Assembly: GCF_000701405.1 (NCBI RefSeq)
Contig: NZ_JNIV01000005.1
Coordinates: 1 to 64,000 of the forward strand
DNA: 64,000 bases
Origin: Deinococcus marmoris DSM 12784
Lineage (GTDB): Bacteria; Deinococcota; Deinococci; Deinococcales; Deinococcaceae
Reading direction: 5' to 3'
Part shown: piece by piece, positions 1-8,611 of the stretch
How the letters are laid out: each line of letters opens with the position of its first letter
Position numbering within the stretch: the stretch's first letter is position 1
Position numbers and translations under genes: made by a program
Notes under the pieces: generated by a model
Database searches by the model: none
Told to the model about the DNA's origin: nothing
Seen by the model: only the letters and a program-made list of their open reading frames with translations

Positions 1-2
1 AA

Positions 3-323
3 ATGACGCTGTGGTACGCACGGAGGCGCTTTGTGCGCCTCCGTCATGTCTGGGCCGATGGTGGTTATCTGGGCAAGCTGGTCACTTGGACGCTGGAAAC
101 ACTGGGCTGGACACTGGAAATCATCAAACGCAGTGACAGGGCCACAGGGTTTCAGGTGCTGCCCCGTCGCTGGGTGGTGGAACGCTCATTGGCGTGGTTG
201 ACGCGCTCACGTCGGCTGAGCCGGGACTACGAAGGCCGCTGCCATACCTCCGCTTCCTGGTGCTATCTCGCCAACATTCGCCTGATGCTCCGTCGCCTCG
301 ACCCATCCGTCGAACCTTTATAA
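3..323 (+). mobile_element. IS5-family transposase, C-terminal part (cut by window edge)
   Basis: This is the C-terminal half of a DDE transposase of the IS5 type; the reading frame is open to the left edge, so the N-terminus lies outside the window. Visible landmarks are WADGGYLG (an Asp of the catalytic triad in its usual setting) and VERSLAWLTRSRRLSRDYE, which holds the catalytic Glu and the basic helix typical of this group. The stop is TAA at 321-323. The sequence TTTATAAACACGCTCTC just after the last codons (about 317-333) probably forms the right terminal inverted repeat. Whether the element is intact cannot be judged from here. Confidence 0.85.
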
Positions 324-506
324 ACACGCTCTCAGGGGAGGTGGCGCGTAGCGCCGGAGGGGTTAAACCGTGGGAGCTACCCCAAAACCCCTGGCTCCAA
401 AGTCTCTCCATAAACACCACCCAAACACCCTGCCCGCGCCCCCGCCTCTAAAATGCGCGCACTTCATGCCACTTTCCCCTTCTTACCAAGTTGTCAGGAT
501 TCATCC
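324..506. other. intergenic stretch after the IS end
   Basis: This short gap holds the presumed right end of the insertion sequence, a small GGCGC/GCGCC hairpin near 344-356, and an AGGGGTT/AACCCCT pairing between about 357 and 391. No credible gene is seen. The last 50 bases must carry the start signals of the permease gene; no clear -10 or Shine-Dalgarno sequence was recognised. Confidence 0.5.
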
Positions 507-2285
507 ATGACCACCCCCCAACTTCTCGTCTTCGCCACCCTGATCGGCGCGCTGGTGCTGTTCGTGTGGGGCAAATGGCGCTACGACGTGGTGGGGATGC
601 TGGCGCTGCTGGCCCTCACATTGACCGGCGTGGTCAAGGGCAACGACGCCTTCAAGGGCTTTTCCGAACCCGCCGTGATCACGGTGGCCGCCGTGCTGGT
701 GATCAGTCAGGCGCTGCAAAAGACCGGGCTGGTCAATATCCTGGTCCGCAACCTGGGCCGGGTGGGCAACGGCATGACCACGCAGATTCTGGTGATGTGC
801 GTCGTGGTGGCCGTTCTCAGCTCGTTCATGAACAATGTGGGCGCGCTGGCGATCATGTTGCCGGTGGCGATCACGCTGGCCAACCGTGCGGGCCGCTCGG
901 CCAGTTCGCTGCTGATGCCGCTGGCCTTCGCCTCGTTGCTGGGCGGCATGACCACATTGATCGGTACGCCGCCCAACCTGATCATCTCCAACCTGCGCCG
1001 GGAGCTGCTGGGCGAGGCTTACAACATGTTCAGCTTCACGGCGGTGGGCGGGGCGGTGGCGGTGGCGGGCATCGCCTATCTGGCCCTCTTCGGCTGGCGG
1101 CTGCTGCCCCAGCGGGTGTCCGGCGAGAACCGCGCGGACCTGTACCGCATGGCCGACTACATGACCGAGGTGCGCCTGCCGCCGGAAAGCGCCCTGGCCG
1201 GGCAGCGCGTCATGGACCTGGGCAAGGTGCAGGGCGTGCAGGTGGTCTCGCTGGTGCGCGGCGAGTCGCAGCGGCCCTTTCCCACGCCGTTCACGGTCTT
1301 GCAACCGGACGACGTGCTGATCGTGGAAGCCAACGCCGCCCGCCTGACCGAGCTGGTGGAAGACGGCCAACTCACCCTGGTGGGCAACGAGACGATCACC
1401 CCCGAGCAACTGGCCTCCGACGACGTGACGCTGGCGGAGGTGGTGGTCACGGCGCTGTCGCCCATCGTGGGCCAGAGTGCCGTGAGCCTGCGGCTGCGCC
1501 AGCGTTTCAATATCAACCTGATCGCGGTGTCGCGCCAGGGCCAGCGCCTGCGCGAGCGGCTGGTCAATGCCAAATTTAAGGCCGGGGACGTGCTGCTGAT
1601 GCACGGGCCGCGCAATTCCATCGAGGAAGCCCTGAACACCCTGGGCTGCCTGCCGCTGCGCGAGCGCCCGCTGGACATGGTCCCCGCCGGGCAGGGGCGC
1701 AAAATGCTGCTGACCGGCGGCATTTTTCTGGTGGCCATCATCGCTGCCACCCTCAACCTATTGCCTGTGGCGGTGTCCTTTACCGCCGCCGCCACCCTGA
1801 TGCTGCTGCTGCGCCTGATCAACCTGCGCGACGTGTACGAGAGCATCGAGTGGCCCATTCTGGTGCTGCTGGCCACCCTGATTCCGGTGGGCACGGCGCT
1901 GTCCAGCACCGGGGGCGCGAAGCTGATCGCCGAGGGCGTGCTGGGCGTGGCCGCCGACTGGCCGCCCATGGCTGTGCTGATCCTGGTGATGGTGCTGACC
2001 ATGACCCTGTCCGACGTGATCAACAACGCCGCCGCCGCGCTGATCACCGCCCCCATCGCCGTGACCATCGCGCAGGGGCTGGGGGCGAACCCCGACGCCT
2101 TTTTAATGGCCGTGACGCTGGCCGCGAGCAGCGCCTTCCTGACCCCCATCGGCCACCAGAGCAACACGCTGGTCATGGGGCCAGGGGGCTATAAATTCAG
2201 CGACTACTGGAAGGTGGGTCTGCCGCTGGAAGTGATCGTGGTGGCGGTGGGCGCGCCAGTGATCGCGCTGGTATGGGGGCTGTGA
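507..2285 (+). CDS. SLC13/DASS-family permease with two TrkA-C domains
   Basis: A 592-residue inner-membrane transporter of the sodium/dicarboxylate-sulfate (SLC13, CitT-like) type. Hydrophobic segments fill residues 1-195 and 400-592. The central hydrophilic part (about 205-395) carries two TrkA-C (RCK-C) domains, each ending in a 'GDVLLM/DDVLIV' strand. This architecture is typical of bacterial SLC13 proteins annotated as anion permeases; the substrate (sulfate, dicarboxylate or other anion) cannot be read from sequence. I chose ATG 507 because the protein then begins directly with the first membrane segment; the frame is also open upstream to 453. It stands alone, downstream of the IS end. 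Confidence 0.85.
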   Translation: MTTPQLLVFATLIGALVLFVWGKWRYDVVGMLALLALTLTGVVKGNDAFKGFSEPAVITVAAVLVISQALQKTGLVNILVRNLGRVGNGMTTQILVMCVVVAVLSSFMNNVGALAIMLPVAITLANRAGRSASSLLMPLAFASLLGGMTTLIGTPPNLIISNLRRELLGEAYNMFSFTAVGGAVAVAGIAYLALFGWRLLPQRVSGENRADLYRMADYMTEVRLPPESALAGQRVMDLGKVQGVQVVSLVRGESQRPFPTPFTVLQPDDVLIVEANAARLTELVEDGQLTLVGNETITPEQLASDDVTLAEVVVTALSPIVGQSAVSLRLRQRFNINLIAVSRQGQRLRERLVNAKFKAGDVLLMHGPRNSIEEALNTLGCLPLRERPLDMVPAGQGRKMLLTGGIFLVAIIAATLNLLPVAVSFTAAATLMLLLRLINLRDVYESIEWPILVLLATLIPVGTALSSTGGAKLIAEGVLGVAADWPPMAVLILVMVLTMTLSDVINNAAAALITAPIAVTIAQGLGANPDAFLMAVTLAASSAFLTPIGHQSNTLVMGPGGYKFSDYWKVGLPLEVIVVAVGAPVIALVWGL

Positions 2286-2447
2286 CGCAATCCCTGAATC
2301 AAAGCTCCTGAATGAAGGACTGTCGCCGCCGTGATTCATACTGTGGGGCAGGCCAGGTTCCATATTGAAGGGTGCTGACCTGAAGGCGCGAACCGATGTG
2401 CGCGTCAGGCCCAACCCGATTCGCCCACTCCCACAGGAGGCTTCACC
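2286..2447 (+). promoter_or_regulatory. upstream region of transaldolase gene
   Basis: This 162-nt region separates the permease from tal. A CATACT hexamer at 2336-2341 is a plausible -10 box, giving a leader of about 100 nt. The leader ends in a strong Shine-Dalgarno sequence, CAGGAGG, 8 nt before the tal ATG. Unlike many genes here, tal is therefore not leaderless. Confidence 0.4.
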
Positions 2448-3413
2448 ATGAACCCCAGTCAAACCGCAGTTGCCACCGATAAACTCGAACAGCTTAAAGC
2501 CGTGACCGTCGTTGTTGCCGATACTGGCGACATCGAGGCCATCAAGAAATATGAGCCGCAGGACTGCACCACCAACCCGTCGCTGATCCTCAAGGCTGCC
2601 CAGCTCGAGGGCTACAGCGGCTTGATGGACGAGGCGCGCGGCTGGCTGAAGTCCGGCGAGAGCGTGGACGACGTGATCGACAAGCTGACCGTCCGCGTCG
2701 GCACAGAGCTGACCAAAATCGTGCCCGGCAACGTGTCTACCGAGGTGGATGCCCGGCTGTCCTTTGATCAGGACGCGCTGCTGGCCCGCGCCCGCCACCT
2801 GATCGCGCTGTACGAGGAAAACGGGGTGGGCAAGGACCGCATTCTGATCAAGCTGGCGGCCACCTGGGAAGGCATTGAGGCCGCGCGGATTCTGGAAGGT
2901 GAGGGCATCCGCTGCAACATCACCCTGCTGTTCAATCTGGAGCAGGCGATTGCCAGCGCCCAGGCCGGGGCCTACCTGATCTCGCCCTTCGTGGGCCGCA
3001 TCACCGACTGGTACAAGAAGTCCACCGGCACCCAGGATTACGCGGTGGATGAAGACCCCGGCGTGCAGTCGGTGCGCGAGATCTACCACCACTTCAAATC
3101 GCACGGCTACAAGACCATCATCATGGGCGCGTCCTTCCGCAGTGCGGCGCAGGTCGAGGCCCTGGCCGGGTGTGACCGCCTGACCATCAGCCCGCAACTG
3201 CTGGGCGAACTGGCCGCCGACAACGGCAAACTGGAAGTCAAGCTGAATGAGGGACTGGGGTCCGAGAAGGAAGAGAAGATCACCGAGGCCCAGTTCCGCT
3301 ACAGCCTCGCCAGCAACGCGATGGCCGGCGAGAAGCTCTATGAGGGCATCCGGGGCTTTGCCGCCGACACCGAGAAACTGGGCAAGCTGCTGGCGGAAGT
3401 CAAGCAGAACTGA
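2448..3413 (+). CDS. tal: transaldolase
   Basis: Cytosolic pentose-phosphate enzyme that moves a dihydroxyacetone unit from sedoheptulose 7-phosphate to glyceraldehyde 3-phosphate. The 321-residue length fits the classical TalB-type subfamily. The motif DCTTNPSL near residue 40 and the Schiff-base lysine in ILIKLAATWEG (near residue 135) are present, as is the C-terminal region RYSLASNAMAGEKL. The start at 2448 is preceded by AGGAGG at good spacing. It is a single gene facing a convergent MFS gene, with a terminator hairpin between them. Confidence 0.96.
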   Translation: MNPSQTAVATDKLEQLKAVTVVVADTGDIEAIKKYEPQDCTTNPSLILKAAQLEGYSGLMDEARGWLKSGESVDDVIDKLTVRVGTELTKIVPGNVSTEVDARLSFDQDALLARARHLIALYEENGVGKDRILIKLAATWEGIEAARILEGEGIRCNITLLFNLEQAIASAQAGAYLISPFVGRITDWYKKSTGTQDYAVDEDPGVQSVREIYHHFKSHGYKTIIMGASFRSAAQVEALAGCDRLTISPQLLGELAADNGKLEVKLNEGLGSEKEEKITEAQFRYSLASNAMAGEKLYEGIRGFAADTEKLGKLLAEVKQN

Positions 3414-3428
3414 GCGTCTGATAAATAG

Positions 3429-3470
3429 ACCGTCTGATCGCCCCAAAATTGAGGGTGTCAGGCGGTTTCT
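3429..3470 (+). terminator. intrinsic terminator between tal and MFS gene
   Basis: ACCGTCTGA (3429-3437) pairs with TCAGGCGGT (3458-3466) with one G-U pair; an inner CCC/GGG pairing shortens the loop. The hairpin is followed by TTTCT on the plus strand and by a moderately T-rich stretch on the minus strand, so it may serve both convergent genes. Confidence 0.7.
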
Positions 3471-3497
3471 CTATGTGGTACGGAATTGCCGGGTGCT

Positions 3498-4724
3498 TCA
3501 GCGCACAGCCGGGGCCAGATCGCGCAGTGCCCAGCGCAGGCCCCAGGCCGTGACCAGTCCTGTGGCCGCCAGGAGAACCCAGGGCAGGGCAGGCACACCT
3601 ATGCTCGCGCCCGTGTCCACCAGCCAGCCGCCCAGCACGCTGCCCAGCGCCCCGCCCACGCCCAGACTGATGGCGCTGAAACCGAAGTAGCTGCCCACCT
3701 GCCCGGCGGGGGCGAAACGGGCGGTCAGGGTCTGCTGGGTGGGGTAGACCAGCATGGTGCCCAGGCTGTACAGCCCCACGCACAGCAGCAGCGCCCCGAA
3801 GCTGTCGGCCAGCGCCATCAGCCCCAGCGCCACGCCCACCGCGCCCACCGCCAGCGTCAGCACCGTGCGGACGCGCAGGTAGCGCTCGGCCAGCCGCAGC
3901 AGCGGGTATTGCAGCGCCACCGCCAGCCCCGCCGACACCGCGTACAGCGGCCCGGTGGCCTGCGGTCCCGCCAGCGCAATCGCCTTGAGGGTCACCGCCA
4001 CGTTGATCTGTGTACTCAGCAGAAAGTAGCCGATCAGCACCAGGGTAAAGCGGCGAAACGGGGCGTTGGCAGCGGCGGCGCGCAGTCCGGCCATGCCGCT
4101 GCCCGCCGGGCGGCTGGGTGGGCGCACATGCGGCAGGGTCAGGCCCATCACGGCGGCGGCCAGCAGGTACACGCACGCCGAGGCCAGCGCCGCCACCTGA
4201 AAGCCCAGCCCCAAGAGCGCCGCCCCGATCAGCGGGCCGGTCACCATCCCCAGATTGCCGGAGACACTGGCCAGACTGAACATTTGCGTGCGGTGTTCCG
4301 GCTGGGTCACGGCGGTAATCGCGGCGTTCTTGGGCGCGTCGAACAACCCGCCCCCGATCCCCGCCAGCAGTGCCGAGGCCAGCAGGACCGGCAGCGTGCC
4401 GCTGAAGGCCATCCACGCAAAGCCCAGCGAGCGCAGCACGCATCCGGCCAGGATCAGCGGCTTGGGACCCACGCGGTCTGCCCAGGCCCCGCCCAGCACG
4501 GTCAATCCCTGCTGCGTCAGTTGCCGCAGCCCCAGCACCAGCCCCACGCTGGCCGCCGCCCAGCCCAGGCCGCCGGATTCCACAGACCCGGCGAAATGCA
4601 CTGTGATCAGGGGAATCACGGCGAAGAACCCGCCCCACATCAGAAAGTTGGAGGCGATCAATCCCAGTTGCGCCCCCGATAAGCGCAGCGGGGAAGATGG
4701 GGGAGAGACAGGCGTGACGGTCAC
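3498..4724 (-). CDS. MFS transporter
   Basis: A 408-residue major facilitator superfamily protein with about 12 hydrophobic segments. Marks of the family are the GGAWADRVGPK loop between TM2 and TM3 and a second-half counterpart, RLAERYLRVRT. It is probably a drug or metabolite exporter; the substrate is unknown. The start codon is GTG at 4724. It lies 49 nt downstream of rodA on the same strand and has no recognisable promoter of its own, so it may be transcribed with rodA. Confidence 0.85.
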   Translation of the reverse strand: MTVTPVSPPSSPLRLSGAQLGLIASNFLMWGGFFAVIPLITVHFAGSVESGGLGWAAASVGLVLGLRQLTQQGLTVLGGAWADRVGPKPLILAGCVLRSLGFAWMAFSGTLPVLLASALLAGIGGGLFDAPKNAAITAVTQPEHRTQMFSLASVSGNLGMVTGPLIGAALLGLGFQVAALASACVYLLAAAVMGLTLPHVRPPSRPAGSGMAGLRAAAANAPFRRFTLVLIGYFLLSTQINVAVTLKAIALAGPQATGPLYAVSAGLAVALQYPLLRLAERYLRVRTVLTLAVGAVGVALGLMALADSFGALLLCVGLYSLGTMLVYPTQQTLTARFAPAGQVGSYFGFSAISLGVGGALGSVLGGWLVDTGASIGVPALPWVLLAATGLVTAWGLRWALRDLAPAVR

Positions 4725-4773
4725 GCTGGCCTGCCCCGTCTTTTGCCGTCCGGCCCGGCCTGTCCTGTGGCGT

Positions 4774-5853
4774 TCAGATCGATCCCTCGAAGCGGTCCCG
4801 GTAGATCACGTAGACCAGGCCCAGCGTCGCCAGCGTGCTGACCAGACTGCTCAGGCCGTAGCTGATCAGCGGCAGCGTGATCCCGGTCAGCGGCAGCACG
4901 CCCAGCGCCGCGCCGATGTTTTCCAGGGCCTGAAAACCAATCTGCCCCAGCACGCCTGCGAACAGAATCTGGTCCTGCAAGCGGGGCGAGGCGTGCGCCA
5001 TCCCGGCCAGCCCCCAGAACAGCAGACCGTACAGTGCCAGCACCGCGACTCCCCCCACCAGCCCCTGTTCCTCGGCCCAGGTGCTGAAGGCGAAATCGGT
5101 GTGCGCTTCCGGCAAGAAGCCGTTGTGCGACTGGCTGCCCTGCTTGTAGCCCTTGCCCTGTATCCCGCCCGAACCGACAGCAATCGTACTTTGAATCACC
5201 TGATACCCCGCCCCGCGCGGGTCCTGGTAGGGGTCCAGGAAGATGGTCAGCCGCTTTTGCTGGTACGGCTCCAGACGTGGGTACAGCACCGTGGGCACGG
5301 CAGCGCCCACCAGCATCGCCGCCAGCAGCGCGTGCCACCACGGAATGCGGGCGGCCAGCAGCATCACCCCGAAGATCACGCTCAGGACCAGCGCCCCGCC
5401 GATGTCCGATACGGCCACCAGCCCCACGGCGGGCAGGAAGACCGTGAAGGCCCGCAGATAGGTTTTCAGCCCCCTGTACCCGGCGCGCAGGGCCACCGCC
5501 AGCATCAGGATCAGCGCGAACTTCAGGATTTCCAGCGGCTGGAATTGCAGCGGGCCGATCTCGATCCAGTTGCGCTGACCGTTAACCTCGCGGCCAATGA
5601 CAAACGTGCTGGCCTGCAAGGCGAGGGCGGCCCCGTAGACCCACGGCGCGGCGCGGTAAATGCGGTCTCTCCCCGCCCACCACAGCAGCGCCAGCGGCAC
5701 GGCGGCCAGCCCTACCCCGATCAGTTGCTTGCTAAAAATCCCCGGTGCGGCACGCGGCGACAGGGCGGCGGTGCTGACGGTCATCAGGCCCACGAGCAGC
5801 AGGGCCAGGATCACCAGCGGAAAACGCAGATCGTACTTGAATGCTTCCCTCAC
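4774..5853 (-). CDS. rodA: rod-shape/elongasome SEDS protein RodA (FtsW family)
   Basis: A SEDS-family peptidoglycan glycosyltransferase of 359 residues with about ten membrane segments. Conserved features include an EVNGQRNWIEIGPLQFQPLE block ahead of the catalytic region, the PHNGF-like SQSHNGFLPEAHTDFAFS loop that marks SEDS proteins, and the C-terminal PLISYG motif. It polymerises lipid II with a partner class B PBP at the cytoplasmic membrane. The chain is near the normal RodA length. The GTG start at 5853 is chosen because TAGCCT lies 6 nt upstream as a leaderless -10 box. RodA rather than FtsW is favoured by length, but the two are hard to tell apart by eye. Confidence 0.88.
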   Translation of the reverse strand: MREAFKYDLRFPLVILALLLVGLMTVSTAALSPRAAPGIFSKQLIGVGLAAVPLALLWWAGRDRIYRAAPWVYGAALALQASTFVIGREVNGQRNWIEIGPLQFQPLEILKFALILMLAVALRAGYRGLKTYLRAFTVFLPAVGLVAVSDIGGALVLSVIFGVMLLAARIPWWHALLAAMLVGAAVPTVLYPRLEPYQQKRLTIFLDPYQDPRGAGYQVIQSTIAVGSGGIQGKGYKQGSQSHNGFLPEAHTDFAFSTWAEEQGLVGGVAVLALYGLLFWGLAGMAHASPRLQDQILFAGVLGQIGFQALENIGAALGVLPLTGITLPLISYGLSSLVSTLATLGLVYVIYRDRFEGSI

Positions 5854-5859
5854 GCATTC

Positions 5860-5865
5860 AGGCTA
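5860..5865 (-). promoter_or_regulatory. -10 box of leaderless rodA transcript
   Basis: TAGCCT on the minus strand, followed by 6 nt and the GTG start of rodA; no Shine-Dalgarno sequence is present. Confidence 0.55.
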
Positions 5866-5990
5866 CGGCACGCGGGGGCGGGGGTGGTGGGAACGGCGCG
5901 AGGCCCAAACGTGCCATTGAACCTTTGTGTTTCCAGCCCCGTAAAGCAGATACGCCCCCGCCATCCGTCCCCTATTCAAAGGAGAGAACC

Positions 5991-6581
5991 ATGCGTCATC
6001 TGTTTATTCTGCCCGCCCTGCTGCTCGCCAGCGCCGCCCTCGCCGCCCCCGTCAAATACGCCGTGACCGATCTGGACAACGTGAACGTGATGACCGCCGA
6101 GAACGAGACCGACATCGAGAACTTCACGGCGATTACCAACAAGATCAGCGGCACCGTGACCTTCGATGCGGCGGCCAAAATGGGCAGCGCCGATCTGACA
6201 GTGGACGGGGCATCGATCAAGACTGGCGTGGCCGCGCGCGACGGCCACATGGTCAGCAAGGACTGGTTCAACTTCGCCGCCAACCCCACCATCCGCTTCA
6301 AGACCACCCAGGTGTCCTGGGTCAGCGGCGACAACTACAAGGTCAGCGGCACCCTGACCATGAACGGCGTGACCAAACCGGTCAGCACCACCGCCCGCGT
6401 CAAGCTGACCCCCGCCAACGACGTGACCAAGGGCATGAAGATTCCCGGCGACGCGCTGGCCGTTTCGCTCAAGATGAATGTGTTGCTCAGCGATTACGGC
6501 GTGCAGCACCCGGCGATCAAGGCGGGACGCGTGGGGAATACCCTGCCGATCAGCCTCAAGTTCATCGCCTCCCAGCCCTGA
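5991..6581 (+). CDS. YceI family periplasmic lipid-binding-like protein
   Basis: A 196-residue secreted protein with an N-terminal signal peptide (MRHLFILPALLLASAALAA) followed by a YceI lipocalin-like beta barrel. Typical blocks are the SGTVTF strand, HMVSKDWFNFAANPTIRFKTT near residue 90, and VSGTLTMNGVTKPV. Family members bind isoprenoid or polyprenyl compounds in the periplasm, but the ligand here is unknown. ATG 5991 follows AAAGGAGA and gives a clean signal peptide; a longer open frame upstream would lack one. The next gene follows after 21 nt and may be co-transcribed. Confidence 0.9.
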   Translation: MRHLFILPALLLASAALAAPVKYAVTDLDNVNVMTAENETDIENFTAITNKISGTVTFDAAAKMGSADLTVDGASIKTGVAARDGHMVSKDWFNFAANPTIRFKTTQVSWVSGDNYKVSGTLTMNGVTKPVSTTARVKLTPANDVTKGMKIPGDALAVSLKMNVLLSDYGVQHPAIKAGRVGNTLPISLKFIASQP

Positions 6582-6602
6582 GCCGGTATATAGGAGGGCT
6601 GC

Positions 6603-7046
6603 ATGAACAGAACCACCGTCCTAAACAGGCTGGCCGCCGTCTGTGTCGGTCTGGCCGCCGTGGCCCTGGTCATCGGGCTGTGGCTGGGCGCGCAGGCCCA
6701 GTCGGTGCAACTGCTGCGCCCGGCCCCTGCCGCACAGGCCGGTCTTTTTGGGGATGAGGCCGGGGCACAGGGGCCGAGCGGCACCCGCATCGGCAGCCCA
6801 CAGGACCTGATCATCCGCAACGCGTCCGTCTTTCTGCCCGAAACCGGTGCGGACGGTCTGCGGTACGTGGACGAGCCGATGCTGACCGAGCTGGGCCTGT
6901 ACCCGCTGCAACTCAAGACCGTGCGGCTGCTGAGCATCCTGACGGTGCTGGGGCTGCTGGCCCTGGCGGCGGCCCTGTGGGGGGGCGGGCGCTGGAGCCG
7001 CAGAGTGGCCCTGCGCGCCGAGCCGCCTCCGCGTGAAACGGTCTGA
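6603..7046 (+). CDS. hypothetical membrane protein with two terminal TM segments
   Basis: I do not recognise this 147-residue protein. It has a hydrophobic segment at about residues 9-30, an extracytoplasmic stretch of about 75 residues, and a second membrane segment at about 106-128, followed by a short basic tail. The middle part is rich in Gly, Ala and Pro without Cys. The start is supported by TAGGAGG 6 nt upstream and by its 21-nt distance from yceI, with which it probably forms an operon. Confidence 0.7.
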   Translation: MNRTTVLNRLAAVCVGLAAVALVIGLWLGAQAQSVQLLRPAPAAQAGLFGDEAGAQGPSGTRIGSPQDLIIRNASVFLPETGADGLRYVDEPMLTELGLYPLQLKTVRLLSILTVLGLLALAAALWGGGRWSRRVALRAEPPPRETV

Positions 7047-7080
7047 CGTTTACCGTACCTGCAAGAGCATAGTGGGAGGC

Positions 7081-7254
7081 ATGAAGTTTAAGAACAGACG
7101 GGAGGCGTGGGTGTCTGGGCTGGTGATGGGCGTTGGCCTGGGTATGCTGCTGGGCGCGGCCACCGATCTGGGATTGGCCGTGGGTGCGGCCATTGGCATA
7201 GCGCTGGGCGTGGGTCTGGGCGTGTTCTGGAGCCGGGGTCTGCCGGACAAGTAG
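7081..7254 (+). CDS. small glycine-rich membrane protein
   Basis: A 57-residue protein starting at ATG 7081 after a GGGAGGC ribosome binding site. After a basic N-terminus (MKFKNRREAW) it is one or two hydrophobic segments with many small residues (GVGLGMLLG, GAAIGIALGVGLG), a packing pattern common in small membrane proteins. The frame is also open to 7033, but the extra N-terminus lacks a binding site and overlaps the previous gene. Function unknown. Confidence 0.6.
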   Translation: MKFKNRREAWVSGLVMGVGLGMLLGAATDLGLAVGAAIGIALGVGLGVFWSRGLPDK

Positions 7255-7289
7255 GTTGGCCCCGCGCTCACCCTCTCCAAAAATCAGAA

Positions 7290-7324
7290 GAGAGCCGCCA
7301 GACCTCAGTCGTCTGGCGGCTCTC
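7290..7324 (-). terminator. intrinsic terminator, mainly for minDE
   Basis: A perfect 14-bp stem, GAGAGCCGCCAGAC / GTCTGGCGGCTCTC, with a 7-nt loop. On the minus strand it is followed by CTTCTGATTTTT, so it ends the minD-minE transcript; on the plus strand the tail is not T-rich, but it may still stop transcripts from the small membrane protein genes. Confidence 0.85.
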
Positions 7325-7345
7325 CTTGAGCGGTCATCAGGGCGT

Positions 7346-7597
7346 TTAAGGCTTGCTGCGGCCCTGCGCGTTCTCGTCGATGGGAATGTTCGCCAGCAGC
7401 ACCACCATGTCGCCGCGCTGCTCGATCTCGATGCTGCTCTGGCCCGTGGGGAAGTACTTGCGGACCACTTCCAGCAGATCGTTTCTCAGGGCTTCCACCT
7501 TACCGGGGGGAATCTGGGCGCGGTCATAGGCCAGCACCAGTTCCAGGCGGTCTTTCAGGGTTTCTTTGGTGCGCCCGCGCTTGAGCCAGGAAAACAT
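7346..7597 (-). CDS. minE: cell division topological specificity factor MinE
   Basis: An 83-residue MinE. It has the N-terminal amphipathic membrane-targeting piece MFSWLKRGRTKE, the MinD-contact helix (LKDRLELVLAYDRAQIPP) and the C-terminal dimerisation domain with the IEIEQRGDMVVL strand. It stimulates MinD ATPase and drives Min dynamics for mid-cell division. ATG 7597 lies one base after the minD stop (TGACATG), so translation is coupled. An open frame reaching further upstream is only the overlap with minD. Confidence 0.95.
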   Translation of the reverse strand: MFSWLKRGRTKETLKDRLELVLAYDRAQIPPGKVEALRNDLLEVVRKYFPTGQSSIEIEQRGDMVVLLANIPIDENAQGRSKP

Positions 7598-7598
7598 G

Positions 7599-8399
7599 TC
7601 AGGCCCCCCCGAACAGGCGGCGCAGGGCGGCCATGAATCCGCCCTCCACATCGAATTTGGGATACGGCACGTCTTCACCTTTCAGGCGGCGGGCGGTGGC
7701 CATGAACGCCTCGCCCGCGCGGGTCTTGCCGAGCACGGCGGGTTCGCCGATGTTGGTGGACACGATGATGCCCTCGTCCTCGGGCACCACGCCAATCGGC
7801 TTGACCCCCAGGATGTCCAGAATATCGGCCTCAGACAGCATGTTGCCGCTGGCAACCATCTTGGGCCGCAGGCGGTTGATGACCAGCCGGATTTCGTTGA
7901 TCTGCTGCGCTTCCAGCAGGCCGATAATGCGGTCCGCGTCGCGCACGCTGGAAACCTCGGGATTGACGACCACCAGCGCGCCCGTGGCCGGGGCCGCAGC
8001 CGTGCGGAACCCCGACTCGATCCCGGCAGGCGAGTCGATCAGCACGCGGTCAAAGCCCTCGGTCTCGATCAGGCCGCGCACCACTTCCTTGAACACTTCG
8101 GGGTCCAGGGCATCCTTGTCGCGGGTCTGGCTGGCGGGCAGCAGATGCAGGTTTTCGACGCGCTTGTCGCGGATCAGCGCCTGACTCATGCGGCACTTGC
8201 CCTCCAGCACGTCAATCAGGTCAAAGACCACCCGCGATTCCAGCCCCATCACCACATCCAGATTTCGCAGACCCACGTCCACGTCGATCACCACGACCTT
8301 CTCTCCCAGCTTGGCGAGAGCCGCTCCGATGTTCGCGGTGGTCGTGGTTTTTCCCACGCCACCCTTGCCCGACGTGACCACAATTACCTTGGCATCCAT
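7599..8399 (-). CDS. minD: septum site-determining ATPase MinD
   Basis: A 266-residue ParA/MinD-family ATPase. It shows the deviant Walker A GKGGVGKTTTT at residues 11-21, switch I DVDVGLRNLD, the Walker B-type VLIDSPAGIE and a C-terminal amphipathic membrane anchor (FMAALRRLFGG). It forms membrane polymers that position the division inhibitor MinC; no minC is present in this window. ATG 8399 is favoured over an upstream in-frame ATG because the family starts two residues before the first strand and TACACT lies 8 nt upstream. Confidence 0.96.
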   Translation of the reverse strand: MDAKVIVVTSGKGGVGKTTTTANIGAALAKLGEKVVVIDVDVGLRNLDVVMGLESRVVFDLIDVLEGKCRMSQALIRDKRVENLHLLPASQTRDKDALDPEVFKEVVRGLIETEGFDRVLIDSPAGIESGFRTAAAPATGALVVVNPEVSSVRDADRIIGLLEAQQINEIRLVINRLRPKMVASGNMLSEADILDILGVKPIGVVPEDEGIIVSTNIGEPAVLGKTRAGEAFMATARRLKGEDVPYPKFDVEGGFMAALRRLFGGA

Positions 8400-8407
8400 T
8401 GCCCGGC

Positions 8408-8413
8408 AGTGTA
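8408..8413 (-). promoter_or_regulatory. -10 box of minD
   Basis: TACACT on the minus strand, 8 nt before the minD ATG, with no Shine-Dalgarno sequence; fits a leaderless start. Confidence 0.5.
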
Positions 8414-8590
8414 GCGCGTGTGACGCTTTGGCGTGGGCGGTGGGCTGGGGAGGGGGTGGATGAGGGGTCAACGAATTTTGTCAGCCAGACCCCCGGCCAC
8501 ACGACTTGCGTCCCTTCCCTCAAAGTCCGTACCCGCGACTCTTCTAGAAATTGCATCGTATCTGATGAGCGCCGAAGTACCATCAGGACA

Positions 8591-8611
8591 GCCACGGGGT
8601 CAGTCCGTGGC
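8591..8611 (-). terminator. stem-loop overlapping the vapC stop codon
   Basis: GCCACGG (8591-8597) and CCGTGGC (8605-8611) form a perfect 7-bp hairpin that includes the toxin stop codon at 8600-8602. No T-tract follows, so it may stabilise the mRNA end rather than terminate. Confidence 0.4.

Noticed and set aside
2103..3446. Long minus-strand frame opposite transaldolase
   Set aside because: It lies antisense to a clear tal gene and reads as low-complexity Gly/Gln/His sequence.
7033..7080. Longer start for the small glycine-rich membrane protein
   Set aside because: The extra 16 residues overlap the previous gene and lack a ribosome binding site, whereas ATG 7081 has GGGAGG in front.
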